Shown here piece by piece: positions 1 through 7,555 of a DNA stretch of 64,000 nt. The position numbers and the translations under genes are program-made. Position 1 is the stretch's first letter, and each line of letters starts with the position of its first letter. The DNA comes from Acinetobacter sp. SAAs474 (GTDB taxonomy: Bacteria; Pseudomonadota; Gammaproteobacteria; Pseudomonadales; Moraxellaceae). The stretch covers positions 3,038,001 through 3,102,000 of the forward strand of contig NZ_CP127915.1 of assembly GCF_032823475.1 (NCBI RefSeq), written 5' to 3'. Below the pieces are notes generated by a model. That model was not told where the DNA came from, did not search any database, and saw only the letters and a list, made by a program, of their open reading frames with translations.

Positions 1-3000
1 ATGAGTAACCCTGTCTTTGGGATGAGTCTAATGAATAAAGCATTGCTTTTTGCTTAGCTTGATTCATTTCGCTTGCATTAGTTAGATCAAACTCTCGCAA
101 TTTTAAAGCTTGAGTCCTTTTAAACTGATCAATCTCATACCGAGTTTGTGTATCTAATGCTTTTTTTCTCAAAGCAATTTCAGCTTCAGAATATTGACCC
201 TCTGCAGTTAAACGCTGAATATTAATATCACGCGTGTTTTGAAGCTTTTGCTCTTCAGTCCACTTGTATGCATTTAATTCAGCATCTAATTGCAGTTTAG
301 CAATCTGATCTTGAGCATCATAACGAGCATTGATTTGGGGAATTAAAGCTTGTTGGCCAAGAATAGTCGCTCTATTGATTTCTTCATCACGAAGCTTAGA
401 ACGCTTAACGGCATCAGTGTCATATTGAATTTGAAGCTGTTTGACTTCTTCCTCAGTTTTGGCACGGGCCTTATAAGCCTCATCCTGAAACTTAGACAAG
501 TCTTTAATTGCACTCATTATATTTTCAGGATCTTTACCCAAGATTTCACTAATCTTATTGTAGTAGCTATCTTGCTTTGAGAGATGACTGGCAGCCTTAG
601 TTTTACCTAATTTCCCCTTACCATCATAATCCCAGCCAATACCATTTTTACCAACAATCTTTTCGATGGTACGGTAATCAAGATTATCATTAGTTAATGC
701 CTTTCTTGATGATGCATAACTCTTTCCTGACATGACCTCCTGTACAAAAAACTTTGCCATTGCATCTAGTGAATCTTGGGTTTGCTGAATCTTCCCCTTG
801 CTATCCAAAAGGCCTTGACCTTGGAGAGATTGCATTAACTGAGTTGATCTTACTTTTTGCCACGAAAGAAAGCCTGTATTGGTGTAACCATTATTACTAT
901 CCTTGTGACTCCCAAACATAGCATCTGCTCTATAATCATTTTCACGGCCAACCTGTGCAGTCATCACACGAGCTTGTTTATCACCTAAACCAGCATTTCT
1001 AAATGCCTGATAAACTCGAAGCATATTCCGTACTTTTTCATCATTACCAGCTAAAAGAGCAGCTTGTTTTTCGGATAGCTTTAAATGCTTTTCTTTCTCC
1101 TTGGTTGCTTCACGCTCTGCATTATTTCTATCGTCAATAATTTTTTTATTGGCTTGCTCAATCGCATTAACACGTAATGCCTCTTGGGCCAACTCTGTAG
1201 TGAACTTAACATTGTTCTTTCTAGCCCACTGTGATGCCTCGAGTATTGCCTTGATTTGATCTTCAGATAAACCTTTTGCGAGTAATTGCTGAGTAAAAAC
1301 AGCTTCAAACTCTTTATTGTACAGAGATGATTTATAGTCTTTTTGTGCTTTTGCTGCCTTTTGTGCTGCAATTTCATTAGCACTTAAGCTCTTTGTATTT
1401 TCATCAACACCGACGGCACTTGTTTGTGCATCACGCCCTGCCAATACAACTTCTCGGCCAAAAAGATGTAGCTTTTCCTTAGAATTTTTGGACTCCTCAG
1501 TGTGTTTAACAAATTGAAAGATATTTTCTTTTAATGCGGTGTAAATATCTTTACTGATCCGCAGTTCATTAAACTTTTTCAAAGCGGTAGTCATGCTGAT
1601 AGTGCCATTCTGAGCATCGTCAACAACCTTAACTATATCTTTGTTACCAGAGTATAGTCGCTTAATTGCAGTCAACTGAATGTTAACCTGACTACTAGAT
1701 TCAGCTAATGCTTTATTTTGGCGCTCGAAAGCCTCTGCCATATCATTAATGGCATCATCTTTCTCAAGCCCCTTAAGTGCAAGTAGCTCATTCTTAGCTT
1801 TTTTGGCAACACTGGCTTGTTCTTCTAGTTTTTTATTAGCCTCTGATGCTTTACCTTGCATATAAATATAACCAGCAGCCAAGGCGGTTACACTCCATGT
1901 CAATGCGCCCACTGGACCACCAACCAGGGCTAGCATACGAGATCCAGCCAATTGGCTAGCATTCAGTGCATTTTGTGCGGCAGTTTGAGCAGTAGTTGCA
2001 ATGGTTGATTGCTTTGAAGCTAAATTATAGGCAATCTCCGCTTGTGTTAATCGCATGGTTGCGGCTGCTCTAGCTGTTCGTGAAGCTGCCGAATTGTATT
2101 CAACACGAGCTAAATTTACCTCTGTTGCGGCTAATGCTGTTACTTGACGAGTTCTTTGTACCTCAGCTGCAGCTAAAGTGACTTGGCTCTGCAACTCAGC
2201 AGTCAAAGCAGCTCTTTTTGCTAGAGAGGTTGCAACTGATGTTTTGACAGCTATTGTTTGTGTCACAATCGCTTTTGTTAAAAATGCCACACCGCCAAGC
2301 ATGGCTATATTGGCAATATTGCTAAGATTCTCACCTAGAAATTGAATTGATGATGCTAGTGTTTTTGATGCGCCAGATGCCTGACCAGCACCGCCAACAA
2401 ATTTAGATACTTCGTTATTTAGAAGTGTGAGCGACTGGCCAATCGTTATATCTGTTTTAGCAAATAATTCATCAACAGAACCCTTGGCTTTGGTTAATGC
2501 TTTTACAAGTACATCACCAGTGATTTTTCCTTCTGCAGCAACTGATCTTAATTGACCTTTGGTAATACCCATACCTTCAGCAATCGCATCAGCTAAACCT
2601 GGTGTTTGCTCCATTACTGAGTTTAACTCTTCACCACGAAGCACACCGGATGCTAAGGCTTGCCCGAATTGGGTTAGCGCTGCCTCTGCTGCCTGAGTGC
2701 TGGCACCTGAAATTGCTACAGCTTTTGATACTGTTTCAGTCAATGCGGCAGTCTGTGTCATATCAATTTTTAGGCGTTTCGCATTATCACTAAAACGCTG
2801 ATAAACCTGGACAACTGAATCCCACGAAGCATAAGACTTTTGAGCAATCAAAAACGTATCATTCATTGCCCGGTTTAATTCTGTTTGCGAAGTTGTAACT
2901 AGCTTTAAACGGTTCTGTAAATTGGTGTATGCATCCATTTTGTTGATTGCAGTACCAACGGTCACAATCCTTGCCATATTTGCAGCTAGGCTACGTGCAG

Positions 3001-3142
3001 CGACCGACATACTATCCATTGATTTGGTGGCATATGTGCCATTCTTTTCAATACTTTTTAGCTCTCGGTTTATTACTTCCGCATTTCTTCTTGCGTGCTC
3101 TGTGCTAATTTCAATTACCAGACGGCTTCTTTGCTCTGTCAT
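1..3142 (-). CDS. Phage tape measure protein with embedded lysozyme-like domain (3' end cut by window)
   Basis: Tail length-determining protein; about 1047 codons are visible and the frame is still open at base 1. The start ATG at 3142 has an AGGA ribosome site about 8 bases upstream. The N-terminal ~200 residues match the tape-measure domain (for example GASTQAAEAALTQFGQAL and VMEQTPGLADAIAEGMGITK). Hydrophobic Ala-rich segments lie around residues 270-440 and long charged helical stretches follow. Residues ~690-850 look like the phage tail lysozyme fold: an Ala/Val-rich helix ending in the candidate catalytic Glu of VGRENDY, then a GxTNTGFLSW segment, so it probably also cuts peptidoglycan during DNA injection. 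It lies downstream of the tail chaperone, the usual order, though three cassettes intervene. Family is confident; the enzymatic domain is inferred from pattern. Confidence 0.93.
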   Translation of the reverse strand, partial: MTEQRSRLVIEISTEHARRNAEVINRELKSIEKNGTYATKSMDSMSVAARSLAANMARIVTVGTAINKMDAYTNLQNRLKLVTTSQTELNRAMNDTFLIAQKSYASWDSVVQVYQRFSDNAKRLKIDMTQTAALTETVSKAVAISGASTQAAEAALTQFGQALASGVLRGEELNSVMEQTPGLADAIAEGMGITKGQLRSVAAEGKITGDVLVKALTKAKGSVDELFAKTDITIGQSLTLLNNEVSKFVGGAGQASGASKTLASSIQFLGENLSNIANIAMLGGVAFLTKAIVTQTIAVKTSVATSLAKRAALTAELQSQVTLAAAEVQRTRQVTALAATEVNLARVEYNSAASRTARAAATMRLTQAEIAYNLASKQSTIATTAQTAAQNALNASQLAGSRMLALVGGPVGALTWSVTALAAGYIYMQGKASEANKKLEEQASVAKKAKNELLALKGLEKDDAINDMAEAFERQNKALAESSSQVNIQLTAIKRLYSGNKDIVKVVDDAQNGTISMTTALKKFNELRISKDIYTALKENIFQFVKHTEESKNSKEKLHLFGREVVLAGRDAQTSAVGVDENTKSLSANEIAAQKAAKAQKDYKSSLYNKEFEAVFTQQLLAKGLSEDQIKAILEASQWARKNNVKFTTELAQEALRVNAIEQANKKIIDDRNNAEREATKEKEKHLKLSEKQAALLAGNDEKVRNMLRVYQAFRNAGLGDKQARVMTAQVGRENDYRADAMFGSHKDSNNGYTNTGFLSWQKVRSTQLMQSLQGQGLLDSKGKIQQTQDSLDAMAKFFVQEVMSGKSYASSRKALTNDNLDYRTIEKIVGKNGIGWDYDGKGKLGKTKAASHLSKQDSYYNKISEILGKDPENIMSAIKDLSKFQDEAYKARAKTEEEVKQLQIQYDTDAVKRSKLRDEEINRATILGQQALIPQINARYDAQDQIAKLQLDAELNAYKWTEEQKLQNTRDINIQRLTAEGQYSEAEIALRKKALDTQTRYEIDQFKRTQALKLREFDLTNASEMNQAKQKAMLYSLDSSQRQGYS

Positions 3143-3194
3143 TTTACTTTCCTCTAGGCGTAAAAAAACGCCTTTAAGGCGCTACTGATTCATT

Positions 3195-3284
3195 TTAGGC
3201 TTTAATTGCTGTGATAATTTCAGGTAGTTTCCATATTAAAATTAGTATGAAAAACAATATTAAAAAGGCGAGTATAGTCACCAT
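3195..3284 (-). CDS. 29-residue single-pass membrane peptide
   Basis: A very small frame starting MVTILAFLILFFILILIWKL: almost the whole protein is one hydrophobic segment followed by a short PEIITAIKA tail. It lies in the same direction as, and just downstream of, two other small membrane proteins and just upstream of the tape measure gene. No strong ribosome site is visible, so expression would depend on coupling to the preceding frame. Function unknown; holin-like or tail-associated roles are possible but not supported by anything specific. Confidence 0.4.
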   Translation of the reverse strand: MVTILAFLILFFILILIWKLPEIITAIKA

Positions 3285-3302
3285 AACCCATATTTTTCCA
3301 TT

Positions 3303-3422
3303 TTATTTTATACCTATGTAGAATTTTGCACATTGAATCAAGAATGTAACTAGCATGATGAATGCTGCAATTAGTGCTAAATGCCAAAATATCTTTATAA
3401 AACTATCAGGGCTTAGATTCAC
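3303..3422 (-). CDS. 39-residue membrane protein (GTG start)
   Basis: Starts at GTG 3422 with an excellent ribosome site (AAGGAG, 7-base spacing), and the GTG overlaps the stop codon of the upstream frame (GTGA). The sequence MNLSPDSFIKIFWHLALIAA continues into a single hydrophobic helix ending QCAKFYIGIK. The good ribosome site and stop-start overlap argue that it is real. No family recognised. Confidence 0.6.
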   Translation of the reverse strand: MNLSPDSFIKIFWHLALIAAFIMLVTFLIQCAKFYIGIK

Positions 3423-3586
3423 TTCTTATCTCCTTTTCTATATTCAAGATACGCTTTTAGAAGATGTGGTGATTGCCAAGCAAGTATGCAAACAATGATG
3501 GCTAGTAACAAAAATACTAATCGCCAAATAGAAATATCTGCTGTCATTTTTAGTATTCCATTTAAACCTATGATAAAATCATTCAT
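3419..3586 (-). CDS. 55-residue membrane protein
   Basis: Start chosen at ATG 3586 (MNDFIIGLNG), which has AGAGGAAAA at good spacing; a longer frame to 3652 would read through the upstream terminator hairpin and is rejected. One membrane helix (WRLVFLLLAIIVCILAW) is followed by a charged tail, LEYRKGDKK. It is the first of three consecutive small membrane proteins between the ant cassette terminators and the tape measure gene. Function unknown. Confidence 0.65.
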   Translation of the reverse strand: MNDFIIGLNGILKMTADISIWRLVFLLLAIIVCILAWQSPHLLKAYLEYRKGDKK

Positions 3587-3630
3587 GCAATATATTTTCC
3601 TCTTGTTCTTGCTGTTCGACTGGAAACAAA

Positions 3631-3661
3631 AAAGCCCATGACTGCGAATCACGGGCTTTTT
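3631..3661 (-). terminator. Bidirectional intrinsic terminator
   Basis: AAAGCCC (3631-3637) pairs with GGGCTTT (3653-3659), with TGA/TCA extending the stem past one mismatch. A run of T follows on the plus strand, and an A-rich flank serves the minus strand. It is the second of two hairpins in a row after the Ant-like gene. Confidence 0.7.
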
Positions 3662-3680
3662 GCCATTTATGGGTATTAAA

Positions 3681-3700
3681 AAACCTCCCGAAGGAGGTTT
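3681..3700 (-). terminator. Intrinsic terminator after the Ant-like gene
   Basis: AAACCTCC CGAA GGAGGTTT forms a perfect 8-bp stem with a tetraloop and A/T flanks on both sides, immediately downstream of the stop at 3708. It closes the Arc-Ant cassette. Confidence 0.85.
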
Positions 3701-3707
3701 TAGTTAT

Positions 3708-4658
3708 TTATTTCTCTAGGTACCAATGAATTGTGTGCACTGGCTGATTTCCAACATGGTTTAAATTGGTCATGCCACCCTCAATAGCTCGTCTATTTAA
3801 TAGATTTGCATAACCAACAATTTCATGAGTTAAACCGATAAGTTGACCAGCATAAGCACTTTGTATTGTTTGAAGTGCTGGATATATTTCATTCTTTACA
3901 TATTTAGCAAGTATTGGAACATACCACATTAGGAATTGCACATTCTTATCTTCATAAGGCTGCATGGCAATTAACTTAACTTCTTGTTTAGCTTTAACTT
4001 CCATTTCTAATAGATATTTAACAGCATCTTCAAAATGAATAGCCAATAATTCATGATAAGAGTTAATTTTAAAATGTCGGTTATGACGAGTCCAAACTTG
4101 TGCACGTAACCCATTATTACCATCAACCTTATGATCCACAATTTTTTGAAGCGTATCTTTTTGTTCAGGTGAAATGGTTTGGCGATCGTTTATTTTCCAT
4201 TGCATCACCATGGCATCATAAGCACGAATAACTGTTAAATGAAATTTTGCAGAAATCCACATTGCGTATGAATATATCAACTCTTTAACCGCATATGTAC
4301 CTTGCTCTCGACCTTTACCACGAATGATATTTATAGCCTTTTTGCATGATGTCGGATTTCCGACATCATAATATTCATCCTCAATAACACCAATTAACTC
4401 TTGAGTTTTTTCATTCTCAATGAAGTAGCTTGGTCTATCTTTTCTCTGGTCACCGCTCGCCTTATGCAAATCATTCAGACAATAACGCCCTTCATCATCT
4501 TGGCGAATAGAAAACTCACCAATAACTAAGGGTTGATTGTTTGGGTTTACGAAATTTTGTGTTAAATTAGTCATGTGTTTTACATCCTTTGTGATGGCAA
4601 CTAAACCTTGCGTTTGATTGGTAGTCTGGCAAGGTTTTTTTGTGCCTATTGATTTCAT
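3708..4658 (-). CDS. Antirepressor: KilA-N domain with P22AR C-terminal domain
   Basis: DNA-binding antirepressor-type protein. The KilA-N domain spans about residues 40-155 (GEFSIRQDDEGRYCLNDLHK, then YAVKELIYSYAMWISAKFH). The C-terminal half (RHNRHFKINSYHELLAIHFE) matches the P22 antirepressor C-terminal family. P22 Ant inactivates the prophage repressor. The ATG at 4658 overlaps the stop of the upstream Arc-like gene as ATGA. A second start, M29 at 4574 (MTNLTQNF), has AAGGATG upstream, and the 28 codons between contain a perfect 9-bp inverted repeat (AAACCTTGC/GCAAGGTTT). Initiation at 4574 with a structured leader is therefore a serious alternative. Confidence 0.85.
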   Translation of the reverse strand: MKSIGTKKPCQTTNQTQGLVAITKDVKHMTNLTQNFVNPNNQPLVIGEFSIRQDDEGRYCLNDLHKASGDQRKDRPSYFIENEKTQELIGVIEDEYYDVGNPTSCKKAINIIRGKGREQGTYAVKELIYSYAMWISAKFHLTVIRAYDAMVMQWKINDRQTISPEQKDTLQKIVDHKVDGNNGLRAQVWTRHNRHFKINSYHELLAIHFEDAVKYLLEMEVKAKQEVKLIAMQPYEDKNVQFLMWYVPILAKYVKNEIYPALQTIQSAYAGQLIGLTHEIVGYANLLNRRAIEGGMTNLNHVGNQPVHTIHWYLEK

Positions 4659-4834
4659 GCTTTCGCACTCTCTACTTCATTTTTCATTTGCTTAACTGCA
4701 TGGTTAATCAAATAATTCACAGGTCTTTCATATTCCTGACCTAGTTTTTTAAGCCACTCTAGCAATTCAGGCTCAATTCGCAGATTGTATTGAACCTTTG
4801 TGCGTGTGCTCTTTGGCTTAGTTGGTAGCTCCAT
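4655..4834 (-). CDS. Arc-like ribbon-helix-helix repressor (59 aa)
   Basis: Small DNA-binding protein with the ribbon-helix-helix pattern: beta strand VQYNLRIEP, then two helices containing LLEWLKKLG and RPVNYLINHAVKQ. The start at 4834 has AGGAG at ideal spacing. Its stop overlaps the start of the antirepressor gene (ATGA), so the two are translationally coupled, as arc and ant are cotranscribed in phage P22. Expected to repress its own promoter and ant. Assignment to the Arc/MetJ superfamily is good; the Arc role is inferred from gene order. Confidence 0.8.
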   Translation of the reverse strand: MELPTKPKSTRTKVQYNLRIEPELLEWLKKLGQEYERPVNYLINHAVKQMKNEVESAKA

Positions 4835-4858
4835 TATTCAACTCCTATTTAATATACC

Positions 4859-4930
4859 CATCGGCTACTTTTTTATAATCGTATATGCATCGGCTACCAT
4901 TGTCAATATACACTGGCTACTTTTATTATA
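4859..4930 (+). promoter_or_regulatory. Overlapping divergent promoters with GGCTAC operator repeats
   Basis: Minus promoter for arc-ant: TTGACA (4906-4901), 17-bp spacer, TACGAT (4883-4878). Plus promoter for the Mnt-like gene: TTGTCA (4900-4905), 18-bp spacer, TATTAT (4924-4929). The two -35 boxes share the same bases. Three direct repeats, CATCGGCTAC at 4859-4868 and 4888-4897 and CACTGGCTAC at 4911-4920, lie between the -10 boxes or beside them and are the likely operators of the two ribbon-helix-helix proteins. Confidence 0.7.
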
Positions 4931-4965
4931 TAAAGTAAGTACAATCCAACTAAAGTGATTTTCTT

Positions 4966-5232
4966 ATGAGTAGCGGTCATCTTCACCCTCAGTACAACCT
5001 TCGTTGGCCTAAAGAATTAAAAGAAAAAATTGCACAATCAGCTAAAAAGCATAATCGCTCAATGAATGCAGATATTGTCGCTCGCCTAGAGCAATCTTTA
5101 GCGAACGAAGAACTACCAACTATCACTCAAGCAGATAAAGACTATTTGACTAAAATTCAATCAATTGAAGAAAAGCTGGATATGATTATTAATAGCACTG
5201 ACGGTTTGCTGGGTAATAAAAAAGCACCTTAG
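4966..5232 (+). CDS. Mnt/Arc-like ribbon-helix-helix repressor (88 aa)
   Basis: Clear Arc/Mnt family protein: QYNLRWPKELKEKIAQSAKK followed by NRSMNADIVARLEQSL closely follows the pattern of P22 Mnt and Arc as I remember them (Arc QFNLRWPREV, Mnt NGRSMNSELLQIVQDAL). The C-terminal tail (TKIQSIEEKLDMI) could be a short coiled coil, where Mnt has its tetramerisation helix. Divergent from the Arc-Ant pair across 131 bases holding overlapping promoters, which is the P22 immI layout. The last codons overlap the terminator stem. Confidence 0.85.
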   Translation: MSSGHLHPQYNLRWPKELKEKIAQSAKKHNRSMNADIVARLEQSLANEELPTITQADKDYLTKIQSIEEKLDMIINSTDGLLGNKKAP

Positions 5233-5240
5233 GGTGCTTT
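5221..5240. terminator. Bidirectional terminator between convergent genes
   Basis: AAAGCACC TTAG GGTGCTTT is a perfect 8-bp stem flanked by A and T runs; it contains the stop codon of the Mnt-like gene and serves the convergent lipoprotein gene too. Confidence 0.85.
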
Positions 5241-5243
5241 TAT

Positions 5244-5768
5244 CTACCAGTTATCATTTAAACTGCTTGATGTGATAGCAGTCCTATACTGATCAATGAC
5301 ATTTTTTAATTTAACCTCAATTTTTTGTTGATGCTCAATCAAATTAATAGGAGCTTCCTTACCCATATTTGCATTATATCCACCTTGTACATAAGTTAGA
5401 TTTGTGCGAGTAATATCGGAAATAGCTACTCTAGCCTTATTATCCTTACTATCTATTTTGATAGTGAAATTAACTTTATCGTTACCAAATGCACCACAAT
5501 CAATAAAGCCGTCGCACGGATACTGAATATTACCCTTTCCAATTATTGATCCACTATCTTTATCTGCATACTGGATAACATTGTTAGCAGACTTAAAAGA
5601 TTGTGCTATCCAAATTTTTGAACCTTCAAAAATCTGATCTTTTGTTTTATTTGGAACCTCAATAACCTCAACTAAATCATTCATTTTTTTATCTGTTGGT
5701 GTTGGCATTGTCACACACCCACCTAACCCCAACCCCACAACCAAACACAACCCTAATATTTTTTTCAT
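5244..5768 (-). CDS. Lipoprotein with DUF4468-like domain
   Basis: Begins with a lipoprotein signal, MKKILGLCLVVGLGLGGCVT, with lipobox LGGC, so the mature protein starts at Cys18. The rest resembles the DUF4468 (TBP-like fold) family: EVPNKTKDQIFEGSKIWIAQ, then GSIIGKG and a second beta region NFTIKID. Phage-encoded lipoproteins are often expressed from the lysogen and can alter the envelope or exclude other phages, but nothing here proves that. It lies just downstream of the Panacea module, separated by that module's terminator. Confidence 0.7.
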   Translation of the reverse strand: MKKILGLCLVVGLGLGGCVTMPTPTDKKMNDLVEVIEVPNKTKDQIFEGSKIWIAQSFKSANNVIQYADKDSGSIIGKGNIQYPCDGFIDCGAFGNDKVNFTIKIDSKDNKARVAISDITRTNLTYVQGGYNANMGKEAPINLIEHQQKIEVKLKNVIDQYRTAITSSSLNDNW

Positions 5769-5826
5769 GAAATCATCCTCTTGAATGGTATCACGATACT
5801 AAATATTAGGTGGAAAGGGAATAAAA

Positions 5827-5844
5827 AACCACCGTGAGGTGGTT
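5827..5844 (-). terminator. Terminator of the Panacea module
   Basis: AACCACC GTGA GGTGGTT forms a 7-bp stem; on the minus strand it is followed by TTTTTTAT. Lies about 60 bases beyond the stop of the membrane-protein gene. Confidence 0.8.
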
Positions 5845-5904
5845 AATTAATCATGTAATGATTAGCCTGTAGACTCGGTATTTGCAGCAGGTAGTTTTTA
5901 TATT

Positions 5905-6807
5905 TTAGTTTTTTCCTTCGGGCTTTTCTGTATTTATAAAAAATAAACTGTTCTGATTATTTGACTTACTGTCATCTTGTTTAGGCCTAATATCTTGATC
6001 CTTGTGGGTATAAGCAATACAAATTGCACTAGCAATTACAGTTACTAAAAAACAACTAATACTTTTAGTATAAAAATCTATTTTTTTCTTACTAGGCTCT
6101 TTTCCATCATCAGAATCCTCATCTCTAGATCTTATGGAGGTAATCCATGATATTAATAATTTAAGCAATGTTAGTAAACAAATCATTAGAAAGGAAATAA
6201 CAAAGACCAAGTAGACTAATTTATTGTTACCTTCTAATAGCTTTACTGTTGAACTAACAATATTAATGCCACCAAAAACAGTAATAATAATTGTAGCAAA
6301 AACACCTAGAATAGTAACAAAGTTAGTTACCATATTATTGGACATGTCTTTTGCTTTTTTTGCTTGTTTTTTTGCAAATTCAGCTTGTTTTTGAGCAAGG
6401 TTAGCTACCCTATGCGCCTCTTTAGCGGCATCTAGCATAAATTTTTTTTGAATTAGCGCAAGCTCAATATGAGAGGCAAATTTTTCATAACAAGCAATTA
6501 CATGATCCCTACTTACGCTTACCTCATATATGTCAAACGTATCACTAATTTCCTCTATTACCGTAGTAATAAAACCATCAAAGGAATCTGATTTTACCTC
6601 TATGGATTTATCATTAAATACTAAATTAGAAATATCTTTATACGGTAAATTGTAAAATGTTTCCCTATCAGCTTTTATAATATAATTTTCATACTCTACC
6701 AAAACAAAAAACATTGAGGCTGTTTCTACAACAACCTCTCTATTGTTAAAATTTTCCGGATTTAAATGATTCTTTATAAAAGCATCCTGAGCAACATTCA
6801 TACGCAT
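5905..6807 (-). CDS. Coiled-coil multi-pass membrane protein, probable effector partner of a Panacea-domain antitoxin
   Basis: 300 residues with no family I can name. Residues 1-115 are a soluble N-terminal domain; ~118-155 form an Ala/Lys/Gln-rich helix (LAQKQAEFAKKQAKKAKD); three hydrophobic helices follow at about 160-185, 197-222 and 249-267, with a charged, Asn-rich tail. The start codon shares a base with the stop of the upstream gene (TAATG), so the pair is translated together. Panacea-type antitoxins are known to pair with many unrelated toxins, including membrane-acting ones, so a membrane-targeting toxin or abortive-infection effector is a reasonable inference. The second Met (residue 3) is an alternative start. 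Confidence 0.6.
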   Translation of the reverse strand: MRMNVAQDAFIKNHLNPENFNNREVVVETASMFFVLVEYENYIIKADRETFYNLPYKDISNLVFNDKSIEVKSDSFDGFITTVIEEISDTFDIYEVSVSRDHVIACYEKFASHIELALIQKKFMLDAAKEAHRVANLAQKQAEFAKKQAKKAKDMSNNMVTNFVTILGVFATIIITVFGGINIVSSTVKLLEGNNKLVYLVFVISFLMICLLTLLKLLISWITSIRSRDEDSDDGKEPSKKKIDFYTKSISCFLVTVIASAICIAYTHKDQDIRPKQDDSKSNNQNSLFFINTEKPEGKN

Positions 6808-7328
6808 TAAACATTAACCGATTTAGCAGATAATAGCTCATTATCAGAATATGTTAATTCAATACCTTTCATAATATCGGACTCAAAGTCTTTCCATGCT
6901 TCTTCTGTATGTGTGAGCTCAACAAGATCAAAAGCTTTCCATGGCGCATAGGTGCTTATAATCTTATTAGCAATATTGGTAAATTCATTGTCACCACTCA
7001 GCTCAAGTGGATCATACTCTTTTCGAGAAATACTGAATGTACCACTATCACATATTGTTAAAGATGCTTTAGGTTTAGAAATATGATGGAACCCAAATCC
7101 TTTGAATTCGTGATAGACCTCTTTAACAACGGGACCATACTGCCACTTTTGAATATGTTCACTGAACAATCGAGTACCGGTTTTCTTAAAGTAAGTACTA
7201 GCGATATAGTAAAGAATTTTTTGAAGCTTTAAAGGAGTTAATTCGCACAATGGATTTTCGGCATTTCTATTAACATACCAAACTATATAGTTAGCAATAT
7301 CCATAGCTGTATATTTTTTATTATCCAT
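6807..7328 (-). CDS. Panacea (DUF4065/SocA-like) antitoxin-domain protein
   Basis: 173 residues matching the Panacea/SocA-like family: MDIANYIVWYVN, LTPLKLQKILYYIASTYFKK, then HIQKWQYGPVVKEVYHEFKG and a C-terminal VELTHTEEAWKD block. The family neutralises diverse toxins and some members act as proteolysis adaptors. Start set at ATG 7328, preceded by GAGGTG; an in-frame GTG at 7340 would overlap that ribosome site. It is the first gene of a two-gene unit with its own promoter and terminator. Domain assignment is strong; antitoxin function is inferred from the pairing. Confidence 0.82.
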   Translation of the reverse strand: MDNKKYTAMDIANYIVWYVNRNAENPLCELTPLKLQKILYYIASTYFKKTGTRLFSEHIQKWQYGPVVKEVYHEFKGFGFHHISKPKASLTICDSGTFSISRKEYDPLELSGDNEFTNIANKIISTYAPWKAFDLVELTHTEEAWKDFESDIMKGIELTYSDNELLSAKSVNV

Positions 7329-7449
7329 ATTGCACCTCACTTAAAACACTTAAATCAACAGAACTTAGAATTACAAAACTAAGACTCAACATTGTCGAAA
7401 AATAGTGACTGTGTGCATTTCACATTTCCTTAATTTAGATACAACAAAA

Positions 7450-7483
7450 GACAAGATCTATTCTTGTCCATCTCCAAATTATA
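7450..7483 (-). promoter_or_regulatory. Extended -10 promoter and palindromic operator of the Panacea module
   Basis: On the minus strand TGCTATAAT gives a consensus extended -10 (TATAAT at 7483-7478) with a weak TTGCAT upstream. Starting about 10 bases downstream is the perfect inverted repeat GACAAGA-N5-TCTTGTC (7450-7468), placed at about +3 to +21, suitable for autoregulation. The 5' leader to the start codon would be about 140 bases. Confidence 0.55.
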
Positions 7484-7555
7484 GCATTTGCGATAAATAT
7501 GCAATACGTGGAACATAAAAATGTTTCACAAAAGTTTACACTAAAAAGAAACCAA

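Noticed and set aside
2602..3188. Plus-strand open frames opposite the tape measure gene
   Set aside because: They mirror codons of the long minus gene, lack ribosome sites and have no protein-like composition.
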